From Collinsella aerofaciens (GTDB lineage Bacteria; Actinomycetota; Coriobacteriia; Coriobacteriales; Coriobacteriaceae), in the NCBI GenBank assembly GCA_008668235.1, contig RQCP01000020.1:1-27951 (forward strand): a stretch of 27,951 nucleotides of DNA, in the 5' to 3' direction. Below are positions 15,069 to 22,721 of the stretch, one piece after another. The position numbers were made by a program, and so were the translations under genes. Within the stretch, counting starts at the first letter, position 1. Every line of letters starts with the position of its first letter. The notes under the pieces are model-generated. The model was given only the letters and a program-made list of their open reading frames with translations, was not told where the DNA came from and did no database searches.

Positions 15069-16256
15069 ATGACCGAGCTCCAAGAACTCCGTCGCTATCG
15101 CCGCGATCTCCATCGCATTCCGGAGCTCGATTTCGATCTTCCGCAGACTATCGCCTATATCGAGGGCGTGTTGGCGCCGCTCGCTTGCGAGGTGACCCAT
15201 CCGTGTCCCAGCTGCGTCTGCGCTTTCTTCGACGCTGGCGTTGGTGCCGCGCGTGCCACGGCGATTCGCGCCGATATGGATGCGCTGCCCATCGCGGAGG
15301 CGACGGGAGCGGCCTTTGCCTCGATCCATCCCGGCAAGATGCACGCTTGCGGACATGACGGACACATGGCCATGGCACTTGCCGCCGCGACGTATGTCGA
15401 CCGTACGATTCGCGAGCAGCCGGGCGCCATTAGGCGCAACGTTCTCTTTGTGTTCCAGCCGGCCGAGGAAACGACCGGTGGTGCCAAGACGGTATGCGAG
15501 AGCGGTGTGTTCGAGCGCTATGGGGCTGACCGCATTTTTGGCTTCCATGTGTGGCCCGATCTGCCTGCCGGCACGTTGGCGAGTTGTTCCGGTCCGCTGC
15601 TGGCGCGTTCGAGTGAGACACACATTCATATTCACGGGACGAGCATCCATATCGCTAAGACCTATGGCGTTCCGGTCGAGGAGTCGCACGATGCGGCGCT
15701 GGCGGCTGCCAAGTTCTTGGTTGCCGAGCGCGAACTGATGGACGAGCTGGGCACCGACGAGCCCTGTATCGGTAAGTTTGGTCTGCTGCAGGCCGGTACG
15801 GTTTGCAACGCGGTGGCGGGGGAGGCCCATGTGGCCGGAAGCCTGCGTGTGTTTACGGACGACATGTTCGACCGGGCGCGCGAAGGCGTGCGCCGCGTGC
15901 TGGACGATGCCTGTGCCGCAACGGGCTGCACGTATGATCTCGACTTTGCCGAGGGCTATCCGCCGGTCGATAACGACCCCGAGTTGTTTGCCAGCGTCGC
16001 GCCTGCCTTGCCCGGGCTGCAGCTTGTGGAGGCACCGCTGCTAATTGCCGAGGACTTTGCTTTCTATCAGCGCCATCTGCCGGGCGTGTTTTTCCTGCTG
16101 GGCACGGGTATGCGAGAGGCGCAAGAAAACCCGATCGACGCAGACGGCTGTCCAGCTTATGCGATGAGCGCCCTTCACACCGATGCCATGCTCTTCGACG
16201 AGGAAATCCTACTCAAAGGCCTCAATGTCTACAAACGATTGCTTGACTTGGAGTGA
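15069..16256 (+). CDS. M20-family amidohydrolase, probable N-acetyldiaminopimelate deacetylase
   Basis: A 395-residue metallo-amidohydrolase of the M20D group (aminoacylase/YkuR type). ATG 15069 (MTELQELRRYRRDLHRIPE) has AAGGGA eight bases upstream. Metal-site motifs are HACGHDGH with Cys94 and His96, QPAEE with Glu133/134, GFHVWPDLPAG, and ALHTDAM near the end. The usual GGHAAMPH segment is changed to GTSIHIAKTYGVPVEES. Divergent from the riboswitch-controlled lysine operon and in a genome with dapH, it is a good candidate to release acetate from N-acetyl-LL-diaminopimelate, the step the operon lacks. Other N-acyl amino acids or hippurate-like substrates remain possible. Confidence 0.85.
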   Translation: MTELQELRRYRRDLHRIPELDFDLPQTIAYIEGVLAPLACEVTHPCPSCVCAFFDAGVGAARATAIRADMDALPIAEATGAAFASIHPGKMHACGHDGHMAMALAAATYVDRTIREQPGAIRRNVLFVFQPAEETTGGAKTVCESGVFERYGADRIFGFHVWPDLPAGTLASCSGPLLARSSETHIHIHGTSIHIAKTYGVPVEESHDAALAAAKFLVAERELMDELGTDEPCIGKFGLLQAGTVCNAVAGEAHVAGSLRVFTDDMFDRAREGVRRVLDDACAATGCTYDLDFAEGYPPVDNDPELFASVAPALPGLQLVEAPLLIAEDFAFYQRHLPGVFFLLGTGMREAQENPIDADGCPAYAMSALHTDAMLFDEEILLKGLNVYKRLLDLE

Positions 16257-16258
16257 TG

Positions 16259-16579
16259 ATGAGGCGCCGACAGACTGCCGTGTATAGTCCTGGTGGGTGC
16301 GGGTGCGGCCTGCTGCTGCTTCCGGTTATTGCTGTGAGCATTGGCGTGATGTTTGCGCTTGCTGGGCTGGCTGCGGCGGCACTCGTACTGTTTATCACTG
16401 CCATCGGCGTGACGATTTGGCTCTGCCGCAATCGCGAGCGACGCCGTGCCGGCGGTAAAACCAATGTCGGCTGGGTTGTATTCCTGGTCATTGCGTACCC
16501 GCTGAGTGTCAGCTACCTGGTGTTCTTTGTCCTGTTGATGGTCAGTGCCTTTACCGGGGAATCCGTCACGGTGGGTTGA
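16259..16579 (+). CDS. Small membrane protein, unrecognised
   Basis: A 106-residue, very hydrophobic protein. Three overlapping starts exist (GTG 16253, ATG 16256, ATG 16259); the last has GGAG at the best distance. Residues about 16-52 could form two helices (LLLLPVIAVSIGVMFALAG, then ALVLFITAIGVTIWLC). A basic loop (RNRERRRAGGK) follows, then one or two helices at about 70-98 (VVFLVIAYPLSVSYLVFFVL). Its start lies just past the stop of the M20 gene, so translation is probably coupled. No family was recognised. Confidence 0.75.
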   Translation: MRRRQTAVYSPGGCGCGLLLLPVIAVSIGVMFALAGLAAAALVLFITAIGVTIWLCRNRERRRAGGKTNVGWVVFLVIAYPLSVSYLVFFVLLMVSAFTGESVTVG

Positions 16580-16684
16580 TGCGCTGCCGGCAGACGGTCG
16601 CGCAAAGTGCGTTTGCTCGGCGTTTGGATAACTGCATTGGCCGTTTACCGCAACCTTAGCTCTCAGCTAATGAATTCAAGTTTA

Positions 16685-16738
16685 ATCCTTCCTACGATGT
16701 GCTGTGTGCCGGCACGGTAGCCGGATCGTAGGAAGGAT
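16685..16738 (+). promoter_or_regulatory. 14-bp inverted repeat covering the ribosome binding site of the FxLYD gene
   Basis: ATCCTTCCTACGAT (16685) and ATCGTAGGAAGGAT (16725) are exact complements, with a 26-base loop that contains further GCCGGC-type pairing. The right arm includes GGAAGGA, the ribosome binding site for the ATG at 16744. In RNA, this hairpin would hide the site. There is no T run, so it is not a terminator. Confidence 0.75.
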
Positions 16739-16743
16739 GAATA

Positions 16744-17187
16744 ATGGCAAAAGAGGGAAAGAAGCCGATCGGTAAGATTGTCCTAGGCGTCATCGTGGTG
16801 CTGGTTATTGTCGGTGCCGTGGGCTCTATGGGCGGCAACTCAACCGATTCGCCTGCGAGCGATTCGGCAAAACCTGCCGGGACGACACAGCAGGCTGAGG
16901 AGCAAAAAGAACCGCAAGAACCGTATACCATTGCTGACGAGGCTGAAGACACTTCCAATCAGTTTGCCTATAAGATCACGGGGACGCTGACCAATAACAC
17001 GGACAAGGAAAAGAGCTACATTCAGATTGAGTATGTTCTGTATGATGCTGATGGCAACCAGGTTGGAACGGCTCTTGCAAACACCAATCATCTGAAGGCG
17101 GGCGGCTCCTGGAAGTTCGAGGCGCTGGGCACGGTGTCTCCCGATCAGGTCGCCAGTTGGGAGCGTTCGGACGTAAGCGGTTTCTAG
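16744..17187 (+). CDS. FxLYD-domain membrane-anchored protein
   Basis: A 147-residue protein. ATG 16744 has AGGAAGGA upstream inside a hairpin arm. Lys-rich N-terminus, then one membrane helix at about 11-29 (IVLGVIVVLVIVGAVGSMG), then a Ser/Asp/Glu/Gln-rich spacer (30-60). The folded C-terminal part (65-147) has the FxLYD pattern: YKITGTLTNNTDKEKSY, IQIEYVLYDADGNQVGT, LKAGGSWKFEA. Orientation is most likely N-in, with the beta-domain outside the membrane. FxLYD domains have no fixed biochemical function. It is first in a cluster with an HTH protein and a kinase. Confidence 0.85.
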   Translation: MAKEGKKPIGKIVLGVIVVLVIVGAVGSMGGNSTDSPASDSAKPAGTTQQAEEQKEPQEPYTIADEAEDTSNQFAYKITGTLTNNTDKEKSYIQIEYVLYDADGNQVGTALANTNHLKAGGSWKFEALGTVSPDQVASWERSDVSGF

Positions 17188-17219
17188 CATGTTGTATGCA
17201 CTGGGGGAGGTGAAGTCGT

Positions 17220-17642
17220 ATGCCCGATAAAAAGCTGACTGACGAGTTGCTCAATGAGCTTCTCGACGCGCCAAACATCGATGGCTATATCAAAGAACAC
17301 GACTTTGCCGCCCCGTCGCTTTCGAACTACCTGAAGCAGCTACTGCAGGAAAAGGGCTTGGAGCGCTCGCGCGTGGTTCGTATGGCCGATCTCAATGAGA
17401 CCTTTGGCTATCAGATCTTTACCGGTGCGCGGCATCCGAGCCGCAATAAGGTGCTGCAGATTGCCTTTGCGATGGCGCTGACGCTCAAAGAAACCAACCG
17501 TGCGCTGACGGCTGCCGGGGTAAGCGTCCTTAACTGCAAGGACCGCCGCGATGCGATTATCATTTTTTGCATCGATCGCGGGTGCAGCCTCCAAAAGGTC
17601 AACGAGGAGCTGTATCGCTTTGGCGAGGAGACGGTGAGTTAG
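17220..17642 (+). CDS. Helix-turn-helix (XRE-like) protein next to a Ser/Thr kinase
   Basis: A 140-residue protein. ATG 17220 has GGGGAGG upstream. Residues about 30-85 read as a divergent XRE-type helix-turn-helix (LSNYLKQLLQEKGLERSRVV, then YQIFTGARHPSRNKVLQIAF). The C-terminal half (RRDAIIIFCIDRGCSLQKVN) resembles a family often paired with Hanks-type kinases in gut Firmicutes and Actinobacteria, as far as I recall. It lies 32 bases after the FxLYD gene and 98 bases before the kinase. Plausible role: transcription regulator or kinase substrate; Ser/Thr residues near the start (SLSNY) could be targets. This is inference. Confidence 0.8.
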   Translation: MPDKKLTDELLNELLDAPNIDGYIKEHDFAAPSLSNYLKQLLQEKGLERSRVVRMADLNETFGYQIFTGARHPSRNKVLQIAFAMALTLKETNRALTAAGVSVLNCKDRRDAIIIFCIDRGCSLQKVNEELYRFGEETVS

Positions 17643-17692
17643 CGGCTGATATCTGAGCCGGCGGAGCTGCCGAACAACGATGCAAACGAACG

Positions 17693-17722
17693 GGGCGCAG
17701 ATGCCATGGGGTGTCTGCGCCC
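17693..17722 (+). promoter_or_regulatory. Hairpin between the HTH gene and the kinase gene
   Basis: GGGCGCAGA and TCTGCGCCC form a 9-bp stem with a 12-base loop. It ends 18 bases before the kinase start codon and lacks a T run. It could limit read-through or tune kinase translation. Confidence 0.5.
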
Positions 17723-17740
17723 TGCGCTATGATGGAGGCT

Positions 17741-19120
17741 ATGGATACTCAGAGCCCGACATATTCCGATGACGAGCTGACCGCAGCGCTTGCCGAGCAC
17801 CTGGCGTCGCTCGATCGCGACGACAGCTATCGCGTGGAGCGTGTACTTAAGCGCTCGTCCGTTGAAACAACCGAGCTCGTGTACTTTGAAGGAACCGGCG
17901 GTGGTTCGCTCGGTCCCTTTGTTCGTAAACGCATCGATGCTTCGGCTCAAATCGGCGGGGCATACGAGCGTCTGTTTGCCGCTCAGCGGGCAGGCAGGCG
18001 TTTTGAGCACCTGCCCAGAATCGTCGATTGTCGTCGTGTGGGCGACGAGCTCAACGTGGTTATGGAATACATCGAAGGGGAGACACTCGGGGCGCTGGTG
18101 GACCGTCTGGGAGCCACCCCCGATTATGCGCGTGAATTGTATCCTGCCCTATGCGATGCCGTGGGCGAGCTCCATGCCGGTTTTGCAATGGTGGGGGAGA
18201 CGTCGGCGCCGGTGATCCATCGCGACCTCAAGCCGTCGAATATCATCGTGACAGGTGCCAACTATACGCCTGATGACGGCCTGACATTTTCATCGCTGGT
18301 GATTATCGACCTGGGGATCGCGCGCGTATGGCGCGATGGCGCCGATGCTGACACCGTCAAGTTTGGCACGCGACCCTATGCGCCGCCCGAGCAGTATGGG
18401 TTTGGGCAGACGAGTGTGCGCAGCGATGTCTACGCACTTGGGGCCCTGTTGTTCTTTTGCTTGACGGGAGTCGACCCTAAACCAGGGCTCGACATGCGCG
18501 AGCAATGTGAGGCATGCGGCATTCCCACTCCACTTGCCGATGCCGTCTGCATGTCGATGGCGCTCGACCCGGCCAAGCGTTTTGCGAGCGCGGAAGCGTT
18601 GGGACGGGCGACGCGCGCGGCATACGATCTAAGTCGCCCCGTGCGGCCTCCTGCGCCTGTGCTTGTCCGTACTCCGGCCTCGGAGACGGTGTTGACGCCC
18701 CAAGGGCTCCAGAACCCCACGGGGCTTCCTAGGCCTGCCGCCTCCGCTGCATGCGGTCTGCTCTCTCGCATTCCGGAGTCTCTGGGGCGCATTTGGAATA
18801 CGCTCGTCTGCTTCTCGCTGCTTGTGTTCTTTGCCGGAAGTCACTTTGCCGTCTTTCACCCCACCGGAGCAAACCAAAGCTACCCGACGTGGCTTCTCAT
18901 AATCGAGTATTTTTTCTTTGTCGATGGCCTTATGGTGCTTATGCATTTTGCGCTGCTCGATAAGCGCCGTCTTCGTCGGCGATTCGCATTACTCGACAGC
19001 TATCGCGGCAAGAAACTCGCGAAACTCTGGCTCAAGGCATTGGGTGTGCTGCTCCTATGCATGATTGTCATAGTCGCGGTTGCCAATGCGACCGGCGTCG
19101 TCGATACTTCCGCCACCTAA
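17741..19120 (+). CDS. Hanks-type Ser/Thr protein kinase with C-terminal membrane helices
   Basis: A 459-residue protein. I prefer ATG 17741 (MDTQSPTYSDDE), with GGAGG just before it; ATG 17732 or GTG 17711 would add a few residues. Kinase parts: Gly-rich FEGTGGGSLGPFVRKRI with the ATP-site Lys, MEYIEGETL, catalytic loop HRDLKPSN (His160, Asp162, Lys164), metal-binding DLG at 190 instead of DFG, and FGTRPYAPPEQYG, then SDVYALG. After a Pro-rich linker come three hydrophobic segments: about 350-372 (NTLVCFSLLVFFAGSHFAVF), 380-405 (WLLIIEYFFFVDGLMVLMHF) and 430-450. The kinase domain should face the cytoplasm. No PASTA or other sensor domain is present, so the signal may come through the membrane part or the FxLYD neighbour. 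Confidence 0.9.
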   Translation: MDTQSPTYSDDELTAALAEHLASLDRDDSYRVERVLKRSSVETTELVYFEGTGGGSLGPFVRKRIDASAQIGGAYERLFAAQRAGRRFEHLPRIVDCRRVGDELNVVMEYIEGETLGALVDRLGATPDYARELYPALCDAVGELHAGFAMVGETSAPVIHRDLKPSNIIVTGANYTPDDGLTFSSLVIIDLGIARVWRDGADADTVKFGTRPYAPPEQYGFGQTSVRSDVYALGALLFFCLTGVDPKPGLDMREQCEACGIPTPLADAVCMSMALDPAKRFASAEALGRATRAAYDLSRPVRPPAPVLVRTPASETVLTPQGLQNPTGLPRPAASAACGLLSRIPESLGRIWNTLVCFSLLVFFAGSHFAVFHPTGANQSYPTWLLIIEYFFFVDGLMVLMHFALLDKRRLRRRFALLDSYRGKKLAKLWLKALGVLLLCMIVIVAVANATGVVDTSAT

Positions 19121-19124
19121 AAGA

Positions 19125-19147
19125 AAAGGGCCCCATTGGGGCCCTTT
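19125..19147. terminator. Bidirectional terminator between kinase and hydrolase genes
   Basis: AAAGGGCCCC and GGGGCCCTTT around a three-base loop. It starts five bases after the kinase stop and 11 bases beyond the end of the convergent minus-strand gene. On the minus strand, TTTTCTTTT follows. Confidence 0.88.
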
Positions 19148-19157
19148 GCAGTTGCAC

Positions 19158-20291
19158 TTAGATGCGGTTCATCTGAGCGGCGACTTTGTTGTACCAGTCC
19201 TGCCACGTGGGCGGGCAGTACTTTTTGGCCGCTGCCGGGGTAAGGGTGGAGCCGTAGTTGGCGCCCAGATAGGCAACGTGGGCGGAGATGCCCTCGCTCC
19301 AGCTGCCAAAGCTGCGCCAACCGCCGCCACGGGCACTCCAGCCCCAGGCGTTGTAAGAATTGGCGCAATAAGCACCCTTGGTGCTCTCGATGCAGGCGAT
19401 GGCGGGGGACCAACGGGGATCGACACCGGTATTCCAAGCGGCGACGGCAAAGTTATAGCCCTGGCCTGCCATGGGGGAGCCGGCGAGATAATTGTCGATG
19501 CGGCTCGTCCACTCATTAATGAACGAATCGTAATCGGAACTACCGGTATTGGCGTTGTTTACCGTGGTGTCGATGGTGGTGTTGGTGTTGGTGGCCTGGC
19601 TGCTGGAATTGCTGCCGCTTACGCCCTCGCGCGAGAGCTTCTCGGCGGCAGCGGCCTTATCGGCCTCAAGCTTGGCAAGCTCGGCGGCATTTTCCTGCTC
19701 GGCTTTTGCCTGTGCCTCGCTGCGGAGCTGCTGGGCCTGTGCCAGCGCATCCTCGGCGTTTTTCTGCTCTGCCTCAAGCTGAGACTTGGCCTGCTGGAGC
19801 TCAGCCTTGTTCTGCTCGAGTTCGGTTTGCATGTTATTGAGCTCTTCGATCTCGTCGACGCTCGAGCTCGTGATCTGGTTGGTGTATTTGCAGGTCGTGA
19901 TGAACTCACCCAGGCTCTGCGCGTTGACCAGGAAGCTCACGATGGGGTTGGTGCCCTTCTGATACTTGTACAGATCGCGCATGGCGGAGCTTGCCTTGGC
20001 CTGCTGCTCGGGAAGCTTGGCCTCGATTTCCTCGATGCTTGCCTCATTGGAGTCAATCTGCTTTTGCAGGTCATCGAGTTTGGTGCGGGCGTCGTTGTAG
20101 GCGCTCGTGGCGGCTTCGATCTTCTGCTGGGCTGCGGAAAGCTGGTCCTGCGTTGCCTGCGAGGCGGCATACGCCGCAACGGGGGAGAGCATCGGCGTGG
20201 CCGTCAGCGCAACAGCGAGCGCGGCGCTCGTGATGATACGAGCCGGCTTCGACGCAATGAGCGCTGCGGTGCGATGATTCGAATGCTGCAT
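19158..20291 (-). CDS. Secreted coiled-coil protein with C-terminal lysozyme/transglycosylase-like domain
   Basis: A 377-residue protein. ATG 20291 (MQHSNHRTAALIASK) has GAGGGA upstream; an alternative start lies five codons earlier. A long signal peptide ends near AYAA (about residue 42). Residues 45-215 are a coiled coil of Gln, Glu, Ala and Lys, as in CwlO/PcsB/SagA-type wall hydrolases. A Ser/Asn/Thr linker follows. The last 120 residues (FAVAAWNTGVDPRWSPAIAC, NSYNAWGWS, GISAHVAYLGANYG) look like an SLT/lysozyme-type domain with Glu302 in ACIESTKG as the likely catalytic acid. It should act outside the cell on peptidoglycan, probably during division. Its promoter region has several repeats (20353-20457). 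Confidence 0.87.
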   Translation of the reverse strand: MQHSNHRTAALIASKPARIITSAALAVALTATPMLSPVAAYAASQATQDQLSAAQQKIEAATSAYNDARTKLDDLQKQIDSNEASIEEIEAKLPEQQAKASSAMRDLYKYQKGTNPIVSFLVNAQSLGEFITTCKYTNQITSSSVDEIEELNNMQTELEQNKAELQQAKSQLEAEQKNAEDALAQAQQLRSEAQAKAEQENAAELAKLEADKAAAAEKLSREGVSGSNSSSQATNTNTTIDTTVNNANTGSSDYDSFINEWTSRIDNYLAGSPMAGQGYNFAVAAWNTGVDPRWSPAIACIESTKGAYCANSYNAWGWSARGGGWRSFGSWSEGISAHVAYLGANYGSTLTPAAAKKYCPPTWQDWYNKVAAQMNRI

Positions 20292-20354
20292 CCAGTCCCT
20301 CTGCAATCAATCGTAGGTTATGGTTCGAACGGTATTCTACTACTGCTTTCGACC

Positions 20355-20392
20355 TCAACTTGAACCTTAAAGGTTCCAAAGGGTCAAGTTGA
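20355..20392. repeat. Inverted repeats upstream of the wall-hydrolase gene
   Basis: TCAACTTGA (20355) pairs with TCAAGTTGA (20384). Nested inside, GAACCTT-A-AAGGTTC (20362-20376) is a palindrome. A related AGTTCAACTTT recurs at 20447. These lie 64-166 bases upstream of the minus-strand start and may be operator sites. Apart from them, 20307-20525 holds no gene that I can support. Confidence 0.5.
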
Positions 20393-20525
20393 ACTTGAGG
20401 CTTTGGCTTTGACCTGCAGTTATGATGAATTGTTGAGAAACCATAGAGTTCAACTTTAACGTTACAGAGCTCTGTTTGAGAGGAGTTTTGGGCTGTAAAA
20501 GCCATCTCAACGTGGGGTTTTATAA

Positions 20526-21158
20526 CTACAGCGTGCCCTTCTGGCGAGCCTGCTCAATCTCTTCGAGGGCCTCGGCGGGGGTGAACGAACAGGTGCCGTC
20601 GCCGAGTTTGATTACCTGGATATCGTCGCCGGCGTAGACCTCTCCGCCCTTTAGTACCACGCCAAAAACGCCCTCGTGGGGAAAGATGCAGTCGCCGGCG
20701 AGATAGTAGATGGCACAGCGTGTGTGGCAGACCTTGCCGATTTGGCTGATTTCGACAAGCACCTCGCTGCCAAGCTTGAGCTGTGTGCCCAAGGGGAGCG
20801 AGAGCAGGTTGATGCCCCGGGTTGTGAAGTTCTCTCCGAAGTCACCCTTGCGCACATCGAGTCCGCGGGCCTGCGCCGTCTGGATGGACTCTGCGGCCAA
20901 AAAGGAAACCTGGCGGTGCCAATGCCCGGCGTGTGCGTCGGAGGCAAGGCCAAATTGTTCTATAACGGTGTCGTGTCCATCGGCGACGGGCGACTTGCGC
21001 GTGCCCTTGTGTGCCGACGTGTTGATCGAGACGATGCGGGCGGGTCCGTTGTAGGCGTCGTTTGCCGTGCACAGGGGAGCGGTCGCTTTTGCACGTTCCG
21101 CCAGCTCGCGCCTCGCGGCATTGAGGATGGGATTATCGGTCGGATGGTCTTGGGGCAC
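20526..21158 (-). CDS. MOSC-domain protein
   Basis: A 210-residue protein of the MOSC family (molybdenum-cofactor sulfurase C-terminal domain). The start is GTG 21158 with GAAAGG seven bases upstream. Core motifs are SDAHAGHWHRQVSFLA, KGDFGENFTTRGINLL, LPLGTQLKLG and CHTRCAIYYLAG; the Cys in HTRC is the conserved one thought to carry sulfur or bind the cofactor. Stand-alone small MOSC proteins are assumed to handle molybdopterin or sulfur, but substrates are mostly unknown. No molybdenum genes are nearby in the window. The C-terminus (EALEEIEQARQKGTL) is helical. Confidence 0.9.
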   Translation of the reverse strand: MPQDHPTDNPILNAARRELAERAKATAPLCTANDAYNGPARIVSINTSAHKGTRKSPVADGHDTVIEQFGLASDAHAGHWHRQVSFLAAESIQTAQARGLDVRKGDFGENFTTRGINLLSLPLGTQLKLGSEVLVEISQIGKVCHTRCAIYYLAGDCIFPHEGVFGVVLKGGEVYAGDDIQVIKLGDGTCSFTPAEALEEIEQARQKGTL

Positions 21159-21294
21159 GTGTGCGCCTTTCGCTCGAAGATGTCAATACGCTGAATCCTA
21201 CAACAACGGTAGGTTCATTGCCCATTGTCATACAACGGTGGGCGCCGTCTTCGTGCTGGACGATTACGTCGATTGCCATAGATACGGTGGAGCT

Positions 21295-21324
21295 TTGGGC
21301 GCCGGCGGCTTGGCACGCTAGAAT
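21295..21324 (+). promoter_or_regulatory. Promoter of the D-aspartate ligase gene
   Basis: TTGGGC (21295), 18-base spacer, TAGAAT (21319), 57 bases before the start codon. The -10 box is good, the -35 moderate. Confidence 0.5.
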
Positions 21325-21380
21325 AAATCAGTTGCGCAAAGACCGCCCGTTGTGTGGGCAGTTCATGATAGGAAGTTTCC

Positions 21381-22637
21381 ATGGCATTGCAATTTACAGA
21401 GCGCGAGTTCATTCCCGTGCTGCTTGGTGGCGACATCAACGCCTATTCGGTGGCGCGCGCCTTCTACGAGGAGTACCAGGTCAAGAGTCTGGTCTTTGGC
21501 AAGTATCAGACGGGTCCCGCGTACCGCAGCCAGATTATCGACTACACGCCCAACGTGGATATCGACACCATGCCCGTGATGCTCAAAACCGTCAACGGCA
21601 TTGCCCAAGCGCATGCCGACAAGACGATTGTCCTTGTGGGCTGTGGCGACAACTATGTCGCTCTCGTGGCTCAAGCCAAGGATGCTCATGAGCTGGCGGA
21701 TAACATCGTCGCTCCCTACGCGCCCTACAGCATGCTCGAGCAGTGCCAGAAGAAGGAGATCTTCTACGAGCTGTGCGAGAAGCATGGCGTGCCCTATCCG
21801 CACACGTTTACCTTTACCAAGGCGATGCTGAACGCCCAAGGCGAGGCACCTGCCGAAGTGCTCGACCAGATCGATTTTCCTTACCCGATGATTCTGAAGC
21901 CTTCTGACGGCATCATGTGGTGGCAGCACGAGTTCGAGGGCCAGAAGAAGGCCTATGAGATTGCCGACCGCGCCGAGCTGGAACAGGTCATTCGCGATTC
22001 GTATGCCAGCGGCTACACCGACGATCTGATCTTGCAGGACCGCGTGCCCGGCAACGACGAGTACATGCGCGTGCTCACCAGCTATTCCGACCGCAACGGC
22101 AAGGTGCGCATGATGTGCCTGGGCCATGTGCTGCTCGAGGAGCATCAGCCCCACGGTGTCGGCAACCATGCCTGTATCATTACCGAGCCCAACGACGAGC
22201 TCATGGACGGCGTGCGCAAGTTGCTCGAGGACCTTCACTTTGTGGGCTATTCCAACTTTGACGTTAAGTACGACGAGCGCGACGGCTCGTTTAAGTTCTT
22301 CGATTTCAACACGCGCCAGGGTCGCAGCAACTACTACGTCACCAACAGCGGCTTTAACGTTGCCAAGTATGTGGTGGACGAGTATGTGTTCAACCGCCCG
22401 TTTGAGCCGGAGTTTGTGACGGCGCAGGACGAGGCGCTGTGGATGGTCGTCCCCATGGGCGTCGTCGACAAGTACGTCAAGGATCCCGAGCTGCGCGCTA
22501 AGGTGCATCGCCTGGACAAGGAAGGCAAGGGCGCCGACCCTTCGTTTATGAAGGGCGACTTTGTCTTTAACCGCTGGCTGCGCATGTGGCACACCAAGCT
22601 GCGCCACTTTAAGCTGTTCAAGACGTATTACAAGTAG
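21381..22637 (+). CDS. ATP-grasp D-aspartate ligase (Aslfm-like)
   Basis: A 418-residue protein. ATG 21381 has GGAAG upstream. The start (FTEREFIPVLLGGDINAYSV) and the body (FPYPMILKPSDGIMWW, LQDRVPGNDEYMRVLTSYSD, VRMMCLGHVLLEEHQP, GYSNFDVKYDERDG, DFNTRQGRSNYYVT) strongly resemble my memory of Enterococcus faecium Aslfm. Aslfm attaches D-aspartate to the Lys side chain of peptidoglycan precursors to make the cross-bridge. The FDFN and KPSDG elements are the metal and ATP sites of the ATP-grasp fold. The next gene is an aspartate racemase, which would supply D-Asp. Whether the acceptor residue here is Lys, ornithine or another diamino acid is unknown. Confidence 0.85.
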   Translation: MALQFTEREFIPVLLGGDINAYSVARAFYEEYQVKSLVFGKYQTGPAYRSQIIDYTPNVDIDTMPVMLKTVNGIAQAHADKTIVLVGCGDNYVALVAQAKDAHELADNIVAPYAPYSMLEQCQKKEIFYELCEKHGVPYPHTFTFTKAMLNAQGEAPAEVLDQIDFPYPMILKPSDGIMWWQHEFEGQKKAYEIADRAELEQVIRDSYASGYTDDLILQDRVPGNDEYMRVLTSYSDRNGKVRMMCLGHVLLEEHQPHGVGNHACIITEPNDELMDGVRKLLEDLHFVGYSNFDVKYDERDGSFKFFDFNTRQGRSNYYVTNSGFNVAKYVVDEYVFNRPFEPEFVTAQDEALWMVVPMGVVDKYVKDPELRAKVHRLDKEGKGADPSFMKGDFVFNRWLRMWHTKLRHFKLFKTYYK

Positions 22638-22721
22638 ATGAGTGCGGCGCCCGTCCGGTTTACATCGGGCGGGCGCGGGTATGATACGCGCAATTGCGCA
22701 AGCGTCACCAAGGAGGCGGCG

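Noticed and set aside
17727..17740. TATGAT before the kinase as a promoter giving a leaderless transcript
   Set aside because: There is no -35 match, and GGAGG just before the ATG suggests ordinary initiation.
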